Below are positions 1 through 11,791 of a DNA stretch of 64,000 bases, piece by piece (positions within the stretch are counted from its first letter, which is position 1; each line of letters opens with the position of its first letter). The DNA is taken from assembly GCA_964057225.1 (NCBI GenBank), contig OZ059898.1, positions 186,001-250,000 on the forward strand, read 5' to 3'. The notes under the pieces are model-generated. The model did not search any database and was not told the origin of the DNA. It saw nothing but the letters and a program-made list of their open reading frames with translations. A program made the translations under genes and the position numbers. Origin of the DNA: Auanema rhodensis (Eukaryota > Nematoda > Chromadorea > Rhabditida > Rhabditidae).

Positions 1-63
1 AATTTGTTTTTAGACTAATATGGACATGGGGAATCTAATTTTGAAAACCGCATCTCTTTATCT

Positions 64-135
64 TTCACGTGAAGCGAGTTACATACCAAGTGCACATCAC
101 GTGTACATTTAATTAGCATAAATTAAAGTTCACGT
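64..135. other. Three evenly spaced TCACGT motifs within each unit
   Basis: In U1 the hexamer TCACGT lies at 65-70, 97-102 and 130-135, on the same strand, with steps of 32 and 33 bp. The first two extend to the palindrome CACGTG (66-71 and 98-103), the core of E-box and G-box elements bound by bHLH and bZIP factors. The first sits in the perfect 10-bp palindrome TTCACGTGAA. The arrangement recurs every 176 bp through the array. A step of 32-33 bp is about three helical turns, so the three copies would lie on roughly one face of the helix. Binding by a specific protein is inference; nothing in the sequence names the factor. Confidence 0.75.
90..127. other. Dyad symmetries in the middle of the unit
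   Basis: Sites 90-106 form an imperfect 17-bp dyad centred on site 98, with six of eight pairs matching. It contains GTGCAC, CACGTG and, overlapping its right end, TGTACA. Immediately after it, TTTAATT (108-114) and AATTAAA (121-127) are perfect 7-bp inverted arms around a 6-base loop. Both recur in every unit. Domain C variants at sites 124 (C) and 126 (T) break the right arm. Dyads able to form cruciforms are known to be enriched at centromeres that lack CENP-B binding, so a structural role is possible but not shown. Confidence 0.7.
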
Positions 136-147
136 AAATTTCAAAGT

Positions 148-160
148 CATGGTTACCATG
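148..160. other. CATGGTTACCATG dyad, a hotspot of class-defining variants
   Basis: The 13-base sequence CATGGTTACCATG is a perfect dyad with 6-bp arms around one base, present in most units. Several variants that separate unit classes fall inside it or just beside it: site 149 G in domains B and C, site 149 C at U306 and U318, site 159 C in domain D, site 160 T with site 161 A in domain C, and site 161 A in domains A and D. The 160/161 change weakens this dyad but creates a new one, GGTTA-CCAT-TAACC (151-164). Its function is unknown. Confidence 0.7.
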
Positions 161-170
161 AACCAATATT

Positions 171-176
171 AATAAA
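171..176 (+). other. AATAAA hexamer at the end of each consensus unit
   Basis: A consensus unit ends CAATAAA, giving the canonical polyadenylation hexamer once per 176 bp on the plus strand. In U1 the same bases are present at 171-176. U4 and U33 have AACAAA and U32 has AAAAAA instead. If the array is transcribed on this strand, the hexamer could limit transcript length. In a sequence this rich in A and T it may equally be chance, and no downstream GT-rich element is conserved nearby. Confidence 0.3.
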
Positions 177-3100
177 AATTTGTTTTTAGACTAATATGGA
201 CATGGGGAATCTAATTTTGAAAACCGCATCTCTTTATCTTTCACGTGAAGCGAGTTACATACCAAGTGCACATCACGTGTACATTTAATTAGCATAAATT
301 AAAAATCACGTAAATTTCAAAGTCATGGTTACCATGCACCAATATCAATAAAAATTTGTTTTTAGACTAATATGGACATGGGGAATCTAATTTTGAAAAC
401 CGCATCTCTTTATCTTTCACGTGAAGCGAGTTACATACCAAGTGCACATCACGTGTACATTTAATTAGCATAAATTAAAGTTCACGTAAATTTCAAAGTC
501 ATGGTTACCATGCACCAATATCAATAAAAATTTGTTTTTAGACTAATATGGACATGGGGAATCTAATTTTGAAAACCGCATCTCTTTATCTTTCACGTGA
601 AGCGAGTTACATACCAAGTGCACATCAAGTGTACATTTAATTAGCATAAATTAAAGTTCACGTAAATTTCAAAGTCATGGTTACCATGAACCAATATCAA
701 CAAAAATTTGTTTTTAGACTAATATGGACATGGGGAATCTAATTTTGAAAACCGCATCTCTTTATCTTTCACGTGAAGCGAGTTACATACCAAGTGCACA
801 TCACGTGTACATTTAATTAGCATAAATTAAAGTTCACGTAAATTTCAAAGTCATGGTTACCATGCACCAATATCAATAAAAATTTGTTTTTAGACTAATA
901 TGGACATGGGGAATCTAATTTTGAAAACCGCATCTCTTTATCTTTCACGTGAAGCGAGTTACATACCAAGTGCACATGACGTGTACATTTAATTAGCATA
1001 AATTAAAGTTCACGTAAATTTCAAAGTCATGGTTACCATGCACCAATATCAATAAAAATTTGTTTTTAGACTAATATGGACATGGGGAATCTAATTTTGA
1101 GAACCGCATCTTTTCATCTTTCACGTGAAGCGAGTTACATACCAAGTGCACATCAAGTGTACATTTAATTAGCATAAATTAAAGTTCACGTAAATTTCAA
1201 AGTCATGGTTATCATGCACCAATATCAATAAAAATTTGTTTTTAGACTAATATGGACATGGGGAATCTAATTTTGAAAACCGCATCTCTTTATCTTTCAC
1301 GTGAAGCGAGTTACATACCAAGTGCACATCACGTGTACATTTAATTAGCATAAATTAAAGTTCACGTAAATTTCAAAGTCATGGTTACCATGCACCAATA
1401 TCAATAAAAATTTGTTTTTAGACTAATATGGACATGGGGAATCTAATTTTGAAAACCGCATCTCTTTATCTTTCACGTGAAGCGAGTTACATACCAAGTG
1501 CACATCACGTGTACATTTAATTAGCATAAATTAAAGTTCACGTAAATTTCAAAGTCATGGTTACCATGAAGCAATATCAATAAAAATTTGTTTTTAGACT
1601 AATATGGACATGGGGAATCTAATTTTGAAAACCGCATCTCTTTATCTTTCACGTGAAGCGAGTTACATACCAAGTGCACATCACGTGTACATTTAATTAG
1701 CATAAATTAAAGTTCACGTAAATTTCAAAGTCATGGTTACCATGCACCAATATCAATAAAAATTTGTTTTTAGACTAATATGGACATGGGGAATCTAATT
1801 TTGAAAACCGCATCTCTTTATCTTTCACGTGAAGCGAGTTACATACCAAGTGCACATCACGTGTACATTTAATTAGCATAAATTAAAGTTCACGTAAATT
1901 TCAAAGTCATGGTTACCATGAACCAATATCAATAAAAATTTGTTTTTAGACTAATATGGACATGGGGAATCTAATTTTGAAAACCGCGTCTCTTTATCTT
2001 TCACGTGAAGCGAGTTACATACCAAGTGCACATCACGTGTACATTTAATTAGCATAAATTAAAAATCACGTAAATTTCAAAGTCATGGTTACCATGCACC
2101 AATATCAATAAAAATTTGTTTTTAGACTAATATGGACATGGGGAATCTAATTTTGAAAACCGCATCTCTTTATCTTTCACGTGAAGCGAGTTACATACCA
2201 AGTGCACATCACGTGTACATTTAATTAGCATAAATTAAAGTTCACGTAAATTTCAAAGTCATGGTTACCATGCACCAATATCAATAAAAATTTGTTTTTA
2301 GACTAATATGGACATGGGGAATCTAATTTTGAGAACCGCATCTCTTCATCTTTCACGTGAAGCGAGTTACATACCAAGTGCACATCAAGTGTACATTTAA
2401 TTAGCATAAATTAAAGTTCACGTAAATTTCAAAGTCATGGTTACCATGAACCAATATCAATAAAAATTTGTTTTTAGACTAATATGGACATGGGGAATCT
2501 AATTTTGAAAACCGCATCTCTTTATCTTTCACGTGAAGCGAGTTACATACCAAGTGCACATCACGTGTACATTTAATTAGCATAAATTAAAGTTCACGTA
2601 AATTTCAAAGTCATGGTTACCATGCACCAATATCAATAAAAACTTGTTTTTAGACTAATATGGACATGGGGAATCTAATTTTGAGAACCGCATCTCTTCA
2701 TCTTTCACGTGAAGCGGGTTACATACCAAGTGCACATCAAGTGTACATTTAATTAGCATAAATTAAAGTTCACGTAAATTTCAAAGTCATGGTTACCATG
2801 AACCAATATCAATAAAAATTTGTTTTTAGACTAATATGGACATGGGGAATCTAATTTTGAAAACCGCATCTCTTTATCTTTCACGTGAAGCGAGTTACAT
2901 ACCAAGTGCACATCACGTGTACATTTAATTAGCATAAATTAAAGTTCACGTAAATTTCAAAGTCATGGTTACCATGCACCAATATCAATAAAAATTTGTT
3001 TTTAGACTAATATGGACATGGGGAATCTAATTTTGAAAACCGCATCTCTTTATCTTTCACGTGAAGCGAGTTACATACCAAGTGCACATCACGTGTACAT

Positions 3101-5104
3101 TTAATTAGCATAAATTAAAAATCACGTAAATTTCAAAGTCATGGTTACCATGCACCAATATCAATAAAAATTTGTTTTTAGACTAATATGGACATGGGGA
3201 ATCTAATTTTGAAAACCGCATCTCTTTATCTTTCACGTGAAGCGAGTTACATACCAAGTGCACATCACGTGTACATTTAATTAGCATAAATTAAAGTTCA
3301 CGTAAATTTCAAAGTCATGGTTACCATGAACCAATATCAATAAAAATTTGTTTTTAGACTAATATGGACATGGGGAATCTAATTTTGAAAACCGCATCTC
3401 TTTATCTTTCACGTGAAGCGAGTTACATACCAAGTGCACATCACGTGTACATTTAATTAGCATAAATTAAAGTTCAAGTAAATTTCAAAGTCATGGTTAC
3501 CATGCACCAATATCAATAAAAATTTGTTTTTAGACTAATATGGACATGGGGAATCTAATTTTGAAAACCGCATCTCTTTATCTTTCACGTGAAGCGAGTT
3601 ACATACCAAGTGCACATCACGTGTACATTTAATTAGCATAAATTAAAGTTCACGTAAATTTCAAAGTCATGGTTACCATGCACCAATATCAATAAAAATT
3701 TGTTTTTAGACTAATATGGACATGGGGAATCTAATTTTGAGAACCGCATCTCTTCATCTTTCACGTGAAGCGAGTTACATACCAAGTGCACATCAAGTGT
3801 ACATTTAATTAGCATAAATTAAAGTTCACGTAAATTTCAAAGTCATGGTTACCATGCACCAATATCAATAAAAATTTGTTTTTAGACTAATATGGACATG
3901 GGGAATCTAATTTTGAAAACCGCATCTCTTTATCTTTCACGTGAAGCGAGTTACATACCAAGTGCACATCACGTGTACATTTAATTAGCATAAATTAAAG
4001 TTCACGTAAATTTCAAAGTCATGGTTACCATGAAGCAATATCAATAAAAATTTGTTTTTAGACTAATATGGACATGGGGAATCTAATTTTGAAAACCGCA
4101 TCTCTTTATCTTTCACGTGAAGCGAGTTACATACCAAGTGCACATCACGTGTACATTTAATTAGCATAAATTAAAGTTCACGTAAATTTCAAAGTCATGG
4201 TTACCATGCACCAATATCAATAAAAATTTGTTTTTAGACTAATATGGACATGGGGAATCTAATTTTGAAAACCGCATCTCTTTATCTTTCACGTGAAGCG
4301 AGTTACATACCAAGTGCACATCACGTGTACATTTAATTAGCATAAATTAAAGTTCACGTAAATTTCAAAGTCATGGTTACCATGCACCAATATCAATAAA
4401 AATTTGTTTTTAGACTAATATGGACATGGGGAATCTAATTTTGAAAACCGCATCTCTTTATCTTTCACGTGAAGCGAGTTACATACCAAGTGCACATCAC
4501 GTGTACATTTAATTAGCATAAATTAAAGTTCACGTAAATTTCAAAGTCATGGTTACCATGAACCAATATCAATAAAAATTTGTTTTTAGACTAATATGGA
4601 CATGGGGAATCTAATTTTGAAAACCGCATCTCTTTATCTTTCACGTGAAGCGAGTTACATACCAAGTGCACATCACGTGTACATTTAATTAGCATAAATT
4701 AAAAATCACGTAAATTTCAAAGTCATGGTTACCATGCACCAATATCAATAAAAATTTGTTTTTAGACTAATATGGACATGGGGAATCTAATTTTGAAAAC
4801 CGCATCTCTTTATCTTTCACGTGAAGCGAGTTACATACCAAGTGCACATCACGTGTACATTTAATTAGCATAAATTAAAGTTCACGTAAATTTCAAAGTC
4901 ATGGTTACCATGAACCAATATCAATAAAAATTTGTTTTTAGACTAATATGGACATGGGGAATCTAATTTTGAAAACCGCATCTCTTTATCTTTCACGTGA
5001 AGCGAGTTACATACCAAGTGCACATCACGTGTACATTTAATTAGCATAAATTAAAAATCACGTAAATTTCAAAGTCATGGTTACCATGCACCAATATCAA
5101 TAAA

Positions 5105-7920
5105 AATTTGTTTTTAGACTAATATGGACATGGGGAATCTAATTTTGAAAACCGCATCTCTTTATCTTTCACGTGAAGCGAGTTACATACCAAGTGCACA
5201 TCACGTGTACATTTAATTAGCATAAATTAAAGTTCACGTAAATTTCAAAGTCATGGTTACCATGAACCAATATTAATAAAAATTTGTTTTTAGACTAATA
5301 TGGACATGGGGAATCTAATTTTGAAAACCGCATCTCTTTATCTTTCACGTGAAGCGAGTTACATACCAAGTGCACATCACGTGTACATTTAATTAGCATA
5401 AATTAAAAATCACGTAAATTTCAAAGTCATGGTTACCATGCACCAATATCAATAAAAATTTGTTTTTAGACTAATATGGACATGGGGAATCTAATTTTGA
5501 AAACCGCATCTCTTTATCTTTCACGTGAAGCGAGTTACATACCAAGTGCACATCACGTGTACATTTAATTAGCATAAATTAAAGTTCACGTAAATTTCAA
5601 AGTCATGGTTACCATGCACCAATATCAAAAAAAATTTGTTTTTAGACTAATATGGACATGGGGAATCTAATTTTGAAAACCGCATCTCTTTATCTTTCAC
5701 GTGAAGCGAGTTACATACCAAGTGCACATCAAGTGTACATTTAATTAGCATAAATTAAAGTTCACGTAAATTTCAAAGTCATGGTTACCATGAACCAATA
5801 TCAACAAAAATTTGTTTTTAGACTAATATGGACATGGGGAATCTAATTTTGAAAACCGCATCTCTTTATCTTTCACGTGAAGCGAGTTACATACCAAGTG
5901 CACATCACGTGTACATTTAATTAGCATAAATTAAAGTTCACGTAAATTTCAAAGTCATGGTTACCATGCACCAATATCAATAAAAATTTGTTTTTAGACT
6001 AATATGGACATGGGGAATCTAATTTTGAAAACCGCATCTCTTTATCTTTCACGTGAAGCGAGTTACATACCAAGTGCACATGACGTGTACATTTAATTAG
6101 CATAAATTAAAGTTCACGTAAATTTCAAAGTCATGGTTACCATGCACCAATATCAATAAAAATTTGTTTTTAGACTAATATGGACATGGGGAATCTAATT
6201 TTGAGAACCGCATCTTTTCATCTTTCACGTGAAGCGAGTTACATACCAAGTGCACATCAAGTGTACATTTAATTAGCATAAATTAAAGTTCACGTAAATT
6301 TCAAAGTCATGGTTACCATGCACCAATATCAATAAAAATTTGTTTTTAGACTAATATGGACATGGGGAATCTAATTTTGAAAACCGCATCTCTTTATCTT
6401 TCACGTGAAGCGAGTTACATACCAAGTGCACATCACGTGTACATTTAATTAGCATAAATTAAAGTTCACGTAAATTTCAAAGTCATGGTTACCATGCACC
6501 AATATCAATAAAAATTTGTTTTTAGACTAATATGGACATGGGGAATCTAATTTTGAAAACCGCATCTCTTTATCTTTCACGTGAAGCGAGTTACATACCA
6601 AGTGCACATCACGTGTACATTTAATTAGCATAAATTAAAGTTCACGTAAATTTCAAAGTCATGGTTACCATGAAGCAATATCAATAAAAATTTGTTTTTA
6701 GACTAATATGGACATGGGGAATCTAATTTTGAAAACCGCATCTCTTTATCTTTCACGTGAAGCGAGTTACATACCAAGTGCACATCACGTGTACATTTAA
6801 TTAGCATAAATTAAAGTTCACGTAAATTTCAAAGTCATGGTTACCATGCACCAATATCAATAAAAATTTGTTTTTAGACTAATATGGACATGGGGAATCT
6901 AATTTTGAAAACCGCATCTCTTTATCTTTCACGTGAAGCGAGTTACATACCAAGTGCACATCACGTGTACATTTAATTAGCATAAATTAAAGTTCACGTA
7001 AATTTCAAAGTCATGGTTACCATGAACCAATATCAATAAAAATTTGTTTTTAGACTAATATGGACATGGGGAATCTAATTTTGAAAACCGCATCTCTTTA
7101 TCTTTCACGTGAAGCGAGTTACATACCAAGTGCACATCACGTGTACATTTAATTAGCATAAATTAAAAATCACGTAAATTTCAAAGTCATGGTTACCATG
7201 CACCAATATCAATAAAAATTTGTTTTTAGACTAATATGGACATGGGGAATCTAATTTTGAAAACCGCATCTCTTTATCTTTCACGTGAAGCGAGTTACAT
7301 ACCAAGTGCACATCACGTGTACATTTAATTAGCATAAATTAAAGTTCACGTAAATTTCAAAGTCATGGTTACCATGCACCAATATCAATAAAAATTTGTT
7401 TTTAGACTAATATGGACATGGGGAATCTAATTTTGAGAACCGCATCTCTTCATCTTTCACGTGAAGCGAGTTACATACCAAGTGCACATCAAGTGTACAT
7501 TTAATTAGCATAAATTAAAGTTCACGTAAATTTCAAAGTCATGGTTACCATGAACCAATATCAATAAAAATTTGTTTTTAGACTAATATGGACATGGGGA
7601 ATCTAATTTTGAAAACCGCATCTCTTTATCTTTCACGTGAAGCGAGTTACATACCAAGTGCACATCACGTGTACATTTAATTAGCATAAATTAAAGTTCA
7701 CGTAAATTTCAAAGTCATGGTTACCATGCACCAATATCAATAAAAATTTGTTTTTAGACTAATATGGACATGGGGAATCTAATTTTGAGAACCGCATCTC
7801 TTCATCTTTCACGTGAAGCGGGTTACATACCAAGTGCACATCAAGTGTACATTTAATTAGCATAAATTAAAGTTCACGTAAATTTCAAAGTCATGGTTAC
7901 CATGAACCAATATCAATAAA
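5105..7920. repeat. 16-unit segment, second copy of the 5104-bp-offset duplication
   Basis: This is the partner of bases 1-2816 (see that entry). The match ends on the right where U46 has site 98 G and U17 does not. The second half of this copy (from U36) also forms the first copy of the 12-unit higher-order repeat, so two separate duplication events overlap here. Confidence 0.85.
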
Positions 7921-8272
7921 AATTTGTTTTTAGACTAATATGGACATGGGGAATCTAATTTTGAAAACCGCATCTCTTTATCTTTCACGTGAAGCGAGTT
8001 ACATACCAAGTGCACATGACGTGTACATTTAATTAGCATAAATTAAAGTTCACGTAAATTTCAAAGTCATGGTTACCATGCACCAATATCAATAAAAATT
8101 TGTTTTTAGACTAATATGGACATGGGGAATCTAATTTTGAAAACCGCATCTCTTTATCTTTCACGTGAAGCGAGTTACATACCAAGTGCACATGACGTGT
8201 ACATTTAATTAGCATAAATTAAAGTTCACGTAAATTTCAAAGTCATGGTTACCATGCACCAATATCAATAAA
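6161..8272. repeat. 12-unit higher-order repeat, copy 1 (2112 bp)
   Basis: U36-U47 carry, in order: 45G/59C/100A; plain; 161A/163G; plain; 161A; AA128; plain; 45G/59C/100A/161A; plain; 45G/59C/77G/100A/161A; 98G; 98G. The next 12 units repeat this order. Copy 1 differs by an extra T at site 56 in its first unit. The period is 2112 bp. Confidence 0.88.
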
Positions 8273-10384
8273 AATTTGTTTTTAGACTAATATGGACATG
8301 GGGAATCTAATTTTGAGAACCGCATCTCTTCATCTTTCACGTGAAGCGAGTTACATACCAAGTGCACATCAAGTGTACATTTAATTAGCATAAATTAAAG
8401 TTCACGTAAATTTCAAAGTCATGGTTACCATGCACCAATATCAATAAAAATTTGTTTTTAGACTAATATGGACATGGGGAATCTAATTTTGAAAACCGCA
8501 TCTCTTTATCTTTCACGTGAAGCGAGTTACATACCAAGTGCACATCACGTGTACATTTAATTAGCATAAATTAAAGTTCACGTAAATTTCAAAGTCATGG
8601 TTACCATGCACCAATATCAATAAAAATTTGTTTTTAGACTAATATGGACATGGGGAATCTAATTTTGAAAACCGCATCTCTTTATCTTTCACGTGAAGCG
8701 AGTTACATACCAAGTGCACATCACGTGTACATTTAATTAGCATAAATTAAAGTTCACGTAAATTTCAAAGTCATGGTTACCATGAAGCAATATCAATAAA
8801 AATTTGTTTTTAGACTAATATGGACATGGGGAATCTAATTTTGAAAACCGCATCTCTTTATCTTTCACGTGAAGCGAGTTACATACCAAGTGCACATCAC
8901 GTGTACATTTAATTAGCATAAATTAAAGTTCACGTAAATTTCAAAGTCATGGTTACCATGCACCAATATCAATAAAAATTTGTTTTTAGACTAATATGGA
9001 CATGGGGAATCTAATTTTGAAAACCGCATCTCTTTATCTTTCACGTGAAGCGAGTTACATACCAAGTGCACATCACGTGTACATTTAATTAGCATAAATT
9101 AAAGTTCACGTAAATTTCAAAGTCATGGTTACCATGAACCAATATCAATAAAAATTTGTTTTTAGACTAATATGGACATGGGGAATCTAATTTTGAAAAC
9201 CGCATCTCTTTATCTTTCACGTGAAGCGAGTTACATACCAAGTGCACATCACGTGTACATTTAATTAGCATAAATTAAAAATCACGTAAATTTCAAAGTC
9301 ATGGTTACCATGCACCAATATCAATAAAAATTTGTTTTTAGACTAATATGGACATGGGGAATCTAATTTTGAAAACCGCATCTCTTTATCTTTCACGTGA
9401 AGCGAGTTACATACCAAGTGCACATCACGTGTACATTTAATTAGCATAAATTAAAGTTCACGTAAATTTCAAAGTCATGGTTACCATGCACCAATATCAA
9501 TAAAAATTTGTTTTTAGACTAATATGGACATGGGGAATCTAATTTTGAGAACCGCATCTCTTCATCTTTCACGTGAAGCGAGTTACATACCAAGTGCACA
9601 TCAAGTGTACATTTAATTAGCATAAATTAAAGTTCACGTAAATTTCAAAGTCATGGTTACCATGAACCAATATCAATAAAAATTTGTTTTTAGACTAATA
9701 TGGACATGGGGAATCTAATTTTGAAAACCGCATCTCTTTATCTTTCACGTGAAGCGAGTTACATACCAAGTGCACATCACGTGTACATTTAATTAGCATA
9801 AATTAAAGTTCACGTAAATTTCAAAGTCATGGTTACCATGCACCAATATCAATAAAAATTTGTTTTTAGACTAATATGGACATGGGGAATCTAATTTTGA
9901 GAACCGCATCTCTTCATCTTTCACGTGAAGCGGGTTACATACCAAGTGCACATCAAGTGTACATTTAATTAGCATAAATTAAAGTTCACGTAAATTTCAA
10001 AGTCATGGTTACCATGAACCAATATCAATAAAAATTTGTTTTTAGACTAATATGGACATGGGGAATCTAATTTTGAAAACCGCATCTCTTTATCTTTCAC
10101 GTGAAGCGAGTTACATACCAAGTGCACATGACGTGTACATTTAATTAGCATAAATTAAAGTTCACGTAAATTTCAAAGTCATGGTTACCATGCACCAATA
10201 TCAATAAAAATTTGTTTTTAGACTAATATGGACATGGGGAATCTAATTTTGAAAACCGCATCTCTTTATCTTTCACGTGAAGCGAGTTACATACCAAGTG
10301 CACATGACGTGTACATTTAATTAGCATAAATTAAAGTTCACGTAAATTTCAAAGTCATGGTTACCATGCACCAATATCAATAAA
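8273..10384. repeat. 12-unit higher-order repeat, copy 2 (2112 bp)
   Basis: U48-U59 repeat the marker order of U36-U47 without a recognisable difference other than site 56. A third, truncated copy follows at 10385-10911 (U60-U62), ending in the 161A/163G unit. After that the order is lost. Confidence 0.88.
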
Positions 10385-10911
10385 AATTTGTTTTTAGACT
10401 AATATGGACATGGGGAATCTAATTTTGAGAACCGCATCTCTTCATCTTTCACGTGAAGCGAGTTACATACCAAGTGCACATCAAGTGTACATTTAATTAG
10501 CATAAATTAAAGTTTACGTAAATTTCAAAGTCATGGTTACCATGCACCAATATCAATAAAAATTTGTTTTTAGACTAATATGGACATGGGGAATCTAATT
10601 TTGAAAACCGCATCTCTTTATCTTTCACGTGAAGCGAGTTACATACCAAGTGCACATCACGTGTACATTTAATTAGCATAAATTAAAGTTCACGTAAATT
10701 TCAAAGTCATGGTTACCATGCACCAATATCAATAAAAATTTGTTTTTAGACTAATATGGACATGGGGAATCTAATTTTAAAACCGCATCTCTTTATCTTT
10801 CACGTGAAGCGAGTTACATACCAAGTGCACATCACGTGTACATTTAATTAGCATAAATTAAAGTTCACGTAAATTTCAAAGTCATGGTTACCATGAAGCA
10901 ATATCAATAAA
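10385..10911. repeat. Truncated third copy of the 12-unit repeat, with a 175-bp unit
   Basis: U60 (45G/59C/100A, plus a private site 131 T), U61 (plain) and U62 (161A/163G) match the first three units of the 12-unit repeat. U62 (10737-10911) is 175 bp long. One base is missing at about 10778, where TTTTGAAAACC reads TTTTAAAACC. From here on the array phase is shifted by one base. U63 then departs from the expected order. Confidence 0.85.
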
Positions 10912-11263
10912 AATTTGTTTTTAGACTAATATGGACATGGGGAATCTAATTTTGAAAACCGCATCTCTTTATCTTTCACGTGAAGCGAGTTACATACCAA
11001 GTGCACATCACGTGTACATTTAATTAGCATAAATTAAAGTTCACTTAAATTTCAAAGTCATGGTTACCATGAACCAATATCAATAAAAATTTGTTTTTAG
11101 ACTAATATGGACATGGGGAATCTAATTTTGAAAACCGCATCTCTTTATCTTTCACGTGAAGCGAGTTACATACCAAGTGCACATCACGTGTACATTTAAT
11201 TAGCATAAATTAAAGTTCACGTAAATTTCAAAGTCATGGTTACCATGCACCAATATCAATAAA

Positions 11264-11791
11264 AATTTGTTTTTAGACTAATATGGACATGGGGAATCTA
11301 ATTTTGAAAACCGCATCTCTTTATCTTTCACGTGAAGCGAGTTACATACCAAGTGCACCTCAAGTGTACATTTAATTAGCATAAATTAAAGTTCACGTAA
11401 ATTTCAAAGTCATGGTTACCATGCACCAATATCAATAAGAATTTTTTTTTAGACTAATATGGACATGGGGAATCTAATTTTGAAAACCGCATCTCTTTAT
11501 CTTTCACGTGAAGCGAGTTACATACCAAGTGCACATCACGTGTACATTTAATTAGCATAAATTAAAGTTCACGTAAATTTCAAAGTCATGGTTACCATGC
11601 ACCAATATCAATAAAAATTTGTTTTTAGACTAATATGGACATGAGGAATCTAATTTTGAAAACCGCATCTCTTTATCTTTCACGTGAAGCGAGTTACATA
11701 CCAAGTGCACATCACGTGTACATTTAATTAGCATAAATTAAAGTTCACGTAAATTTCAAAGTCGTGGTTACCATGCACCAATATCAATAAA
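11264..11791. repeat. Three-unit junction cassette with a T9 tract, copy 1
   Basis: U65 has site 100 A and ends AATAAGAA. U66 opens with a run of nine T because site 6 G has become T. U67 carries 29 A. The same three-unit combination is found at 14783-15310 (U85-U87), 3519 bp further on, which is 20 units less one base. U65 alone has an additional site 96 C and U67 an additional 149 G. The paired rare changes at two neighbouring sites make common descent much more likely than recurrence. Confidence 0.8.

Larger units (their letters stand above)
1..176. repeat. Reference unit (U1) showing the internal layout of the monomer
   Basis: U1 is used here to describe the unit. Sites 1-11 hold an A/T tract joined to the A tract of the previous unit. 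Sites 28-31 are GGGG. Site 49-50 is the first of five CpG dinucleotides (49, 68, 75, 100, 133). The sequence TCACGT occurs at 65-70, 97-102 and 130-135. Dyads lie at 64-73, 90-106, 108-127 and 148-160. The canonical poly(A) hexamer AATAAA would fall at 171-176. U1 differs from the consensus at site 161 (A for C) and site 170 (T for C). The first 60 bases have no obvious dyad; the second half of the unit is dyad-rich. The unit boundary is my choice, not a biological one. Confidence 0.9.
1..2816. repeat. 16-unit segment, first copy of a 5104-bp-offset duplication
   Basis: U1-U16 match U30-U45 (5105-7920) unit by unit. The shared marker order includes site 161 A with 170 T (U1/U30), AA at 128 (U2/U31), sites 100 A, 161 A and 173 C together (U4/U33), site 98 G (U6/U35), sites 45 G, 56 T, 59 C and 100 A (U7/U36), the 161 A/163 G unit (U9/U38) and the 77 G unit (U16/U45). 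The few differences are private to one copy: site 156 T in U7, site 52 G in U12, site 3 C in U16 and site 173 A in U32. The offset is exactly 29 units. The left end cannot be fixed because the window starts here. Confidence 0.85.
1..11263. repeat. Domain A: array section with 12-unit higher-order structure
   Basis: Units U1-U64 share variants that are absent or rare in the middle of the window. These are site 45 G with site 59 C and site 100 A (for example U14, U22, U43, U48, U55, U60), the same plus site 77 G (U16, U45, U57), site 98 G (U6, U35, U46, U47, U58, U59), sites 128-129 AA (U2, U12, U18, U27, U29, U31, U41, U53), and site 161 A with site 163 G (U9, U23, U38, U50, U62). The order of these markers repeats, most regularly every 12 units. 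Domain A lacks site 29 A, site 86 T and site 149 G. The right limit is gradual: U63 and U64 are near consensus and U65 already carries a junction variant seen again in domain B. Confidence 0.85.

Noticed and set aside
12-52. Relationship to the Arabidopsis 178-bp centromere repeat
   Set aside because: From memory a short stretch around AGACTAATATGGAC and the AAACCGCA motif look similar, but they are not in the same spacing and the rest does not match. I treat it as chance; an alignment would decide.
97-104. CRE/TGACG element in units with site 98 G
   Set aside because: TGACGTGT arises from one substitution in a few domain A units and lacks the CRE right half; there is no sign that it is selected.
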